From contig JAAZID010000436.1 of the NCBI GenBank assembly GCA_012510295.1, positions 1-5,068 of the forward strand: DNA of 5,068 nt, read 5' to 3'. Shown here in pieces: positions 3,946 to 5,068 of the stretch (its first letter is position 1; every line of letters starts with the position of its first letter). The position numbers were made by a program, and so were the translations under genes. Origin of the DNA: Methanomicrobiales archaeon (GTDB lineage: Archaea; Halobacteriota; Methanomicrobia; Methanomicrobiales; Methanoculleaceae). The notes below the pieces were generated by a model. It ran no database searches and was not told the DNA's origin. It saw nothing but the letters and a program-made list of their open reading frames with translations.

Positions 3946-4671
3946 TCATGCCCGGGATGCCCTCTGGCACTTCCCGCAGGCCCGGCAGACCTCGGTTATG
4001 GGCTGGATCGCGGTACCGGATCTGCAGAACGGTTCGATGTCATCGAGATCCCGGAGGTAGTAGACGTGGGGGACGAGCGCGATGTGGGTGTAGCGCCCGA
4101 CGGCCGCACCGACCCTCTCAGCGATCGCCTTCTGGAGGTGGACGAGCGCGTACATGTTTGAGCCGGCGGCGGAGAGGATGTCGTTACTCCGGAAGACCAC
4201 CTTCATCTCGACCTTCCCGTCCCGGAGCAGGCACTGGACGAGCTGCAGGCAGGGGCAGTCGTCGAGGTCTTCATCGATGACCGGGTTCCACGTGACCGCG
4301 ACCGCCCGCCGGGTGGCCGGCGCCTCGATGAGCTTCCGCGCGATGTAGTCCACCTGGTCGACGTGGACATCCTCGCCGGCCGTGGTGAGCCGCTCCCCCC
4401 AGTCAAAGAGCCGGCGGTGGTAGTCGTACTCAAACTTCGCATCTGAGCCCCGGAGGAGGTTCTCGGCGTAGACGTCGAGGAACCGCTTCTGGAACCGGGA
4501 GGCGCTGCTCACCATCGATTCGCTCTCCGGCGACTCCACCACGAGCGCGAGCTCATTGCACTCGATCGTCGCCTCCTCGTTCTCGGTCTCCAGCACCCAC
4601 CCCTTCTCAAGGACGGTCTTTACCGCAAGTTCGTGTGCCCGTGCGAGCGTCGGTGCCCGAATGATCCGCAT
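3946..4671 (-). CDS. thyA: Archaeal-type thymidylate synthase
   Basis: A 241-residue cytosolic enzyme that methylates dUMP to dTMP. Archaeal forms are thought to take the one-carbon unit from a methanopterin cofactor rather than folate. It begins MRIIRAPTLARAHELAVK, typical of the methanogen family. The catalytic Cys is in DDCPCLQLVQC (Cys141 of PCLQ; Cys139 is nearby). RSNDILSAAGSNMYAL (161-176) matches the nucleotide-binding block RSNDxxxGxxxN, although the usual Gly at the third place is Ala. HIALVPHVYY (196-205) supplies the late His/Tyr block. The protein ends in CRACGKC (229-235), a CX2CX2C tail that might bind metal. There is no ribosome site before ATG 4671, but an AT-rich box at about -26 fits a leaderless message. 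The next gene on the same strand is tRNA-Gln, 52 nt on. Confidence 0.9.
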   Translation of the reverse strand: MRIIRAPTLARAHELAVKTVLEKGWVLETENEEATIECNELALVVESPESESMVSSASRFQKRFLDVYAENLLRGSDAKFEYDYHRRLFDWGERLTTAGEDVHVDQVDYIARKLIEAPATRRAVAVTWNPVIDEDLDDCPCLQLVQCLLRDGKVEMKVVFRSNDILSAAGSNMYALVHLQKAIAERVGAAVGRYTHIALVPHVYYLRDLDDIEPFCRSGTAIQPITEVCRACGKCQRASRA

Positions 4672-4692
4672 GGAGAATGGTTGGCCGGCAGT

Positions 4693-4701
4693 GATAGAAA
4701 A
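4693..4701 (-). promoter_or_regulatory. Candidate TATA box for thyA
   Basis: The minus strand reads GGTTTTCTATCAC across 4703-4691. The core TTTTCTATC is centred about 26 nt upstream of ATG 4671, so transcription would start at or close to the ATG. A second AT-rich box, GGATAAAAATC, lies further upstream at about 4846-4856 and could give a 150-nt leader instead. Confidence 0.4.
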
Positions 4702-4967
4702 CCCTCCGGAACAATACCGCCCGCATGCGGCGGGGGCGGGATCCCGCGGGTGTCCCGGGTGGAGGGGGTGCGCCCGCCTGTCGGGGCGGTAGAGACCTGG
4801 AGCGCTTCTTTCAGGCCGGCTTCCCGGTTCTCCCGGAGTAAGATTTTTATCCTCGAAGATGTATGGACCGCAGTGATCCGGGAATGAAGATGAATCCTGG
4901 CATATTTGGGGTGTTTTCCAGCATTGTGGTGCCTTTTGGAGACGTCAGACACCCGGTCGACCACAAA
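4702..4967. other. Non-coding interval with GC palindromes upstream of thyA
   Basis: No gene is supported here on either strand; the frames that stay open look like GC-bias artefacts without motifs or ribosome sites. Two perfect palindromes sit close together, CCGCATGCGG at 4721-4730 and GCGGGATCCCGC at 4736-4747, within a very GC-rich block (4716-4790). Further right the sequence turns AT-richer, with GATTTTTATCC at 4842-4855 and TTTTCC/TTTTGG tracts at 4914-4939. It separates the divergent thyA and the gene starting near 5026, so it probably holds promoters for both. Confidence 0.45.
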
Positions 4968-4969
4968 GG

Positions 4970-4977
4970 ATATATTA
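4970..4977 (+). promoter_or_regulatory. Strong TATA box with BRE for the gene starting near 5026
   Basis: AAAGGATATATTAAG contains a near-consensus archaeal TATA element (ATATATTA, 4970-4977) with a purine-rich BRE-like stretch before it. Transcription would begin near 5000 and leave a leader of about 25-30 nt before GTG 5026/5029. That leader contains the Shine-Dalgarno-like GGAG at 5014-5017. Confidence 0.65.
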
Positions 4978-4984
4978 AGTGTTC

Positions 4985-4997
4985 CACAAATATTGTG
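4985..4997. promoter_or_regulatory. Candidate operator CACAA-ATA-TTGTG with extra half-sites
   Basis: CACAA (4985-4989) and TTGTG (4993-4997) form a perfect inverted repeat just before the expected transcription start. The same half-site recurs as CCACAA at 4961-4966, directly before the TATA box and 23 nt from the CCACAA at 4984-4989, and as TTGTGG at 4924-4929. Such placement suits a repressor that blocks TBP or RNA polymerase. The regulator is unknown. Confidence 0.4.
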
Positions 4998-5025
4998 ACA
5001 TATTCCGTGATTCGGAGTATAGAGC

Positions 5026-5068
5026 GTGGTGAACCCGTATTCGACGAATGTCGAGTACCTCGCGTTCA
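5026..5068 (+). CDS. Unidentified gene start, truncated at window end
   Basis: GTG at 5026 (or the next codon GTG 5029) opens a frame reading VVNPYSTNVEYLAF to the last base. Support comes from GGAG at 5014-5017 (8 or 11 nt spacer), a strong TATA box about 50 nt upstream, and GC-rich third positions (12 of 14), unlike the overlapping frame from GTG 4995. Fourteen residues are too few to name a family. Confidence 0.5.
   Translation, partial: MVNPYSTNVEYLAF

Noticed and set aside
3937..3956. Repeated CCCGGG at the thyA stop as a terminator
   Set aside because: The 6-bp stem is just chance-level in this GC-rich sequence and is not followed by a T-rich tract.
1..5068. CRISPR array or tandem repeats
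   Set aside because: I found no regularly spaced direct repeats; the only recurrent motifs are the short CCACAA half-sites near 4924-4997.

Overview
The window looks like a piece of a GC-rich methanogenic archaeon, most likely a Methanomicrobiales member (Methanoculleus-like). This is inferred from four things: the archaeal-type thymidylate synthase, a tRNA-Gln(CUG) gene without an encoded CCA, TATA-box promoters about 26 nt upstream of start codons that lack a Shine-Dalgarno sequence, and GC-rich third codon positions in the housekeeping genes. No species call can be proved from the sequence alone.

The left half (1 to about 2700) is an accessory region made of four toxin-antitoxin (TA) remnants or modules. 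Positions 1-159 hold the C-terminal tail of an IS200/IS605-type TnpB and, over its last codons, two back-to-back hairpins typical of the element's right end. The element has cut the HEPN toxin gene hepT in half on the opposite strand. Its nucleotidyltransferase antitoxin mntA (343-753) is intact. After a gene-poor stretch comes an intact hicB-type gene (1186-1383). It overlaps a hicA gene broken by frameshifts, a nonsense codon and a His-to-Pro change at the expected catalytic site. A second hicB-type gene (1553-1780, minus) converges on that wreck and has no toxin of its own. Finally, a two-gene operon (2001-2417 and 2422-2697) encodes a ribbon-helix-helix-like protein with a HicB-like C-terminal part, followed by a divergent HicA-like protein. 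This is the only TA-like pair that looks complete, and the best candidate for a poorly described system.

The right half (2836-4671) is GC-rich and core-like, all on the minus strand. In transcription order it holds thyA (archaeal thymidylate synthase), tRNA-Gln with its own TATA box, and a TIM-barrel protein of the xylose isomerase/AP endonuclease 2-like superfamily. Positions 4672-5025 are non-coding, with GC palindromes and then a strong TATA box surrounded by repeated CCACAA/TTGTGG half-sites. These precede a gene that starts near 5026 and runs off the window.

The sequence suggests that toxins here are repeatedly lost while antitoxins stay open: hepT cut by a transposon, hicA decayed, and a lone second hicB. 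One toxin-antitoxin-like pair remains whole.
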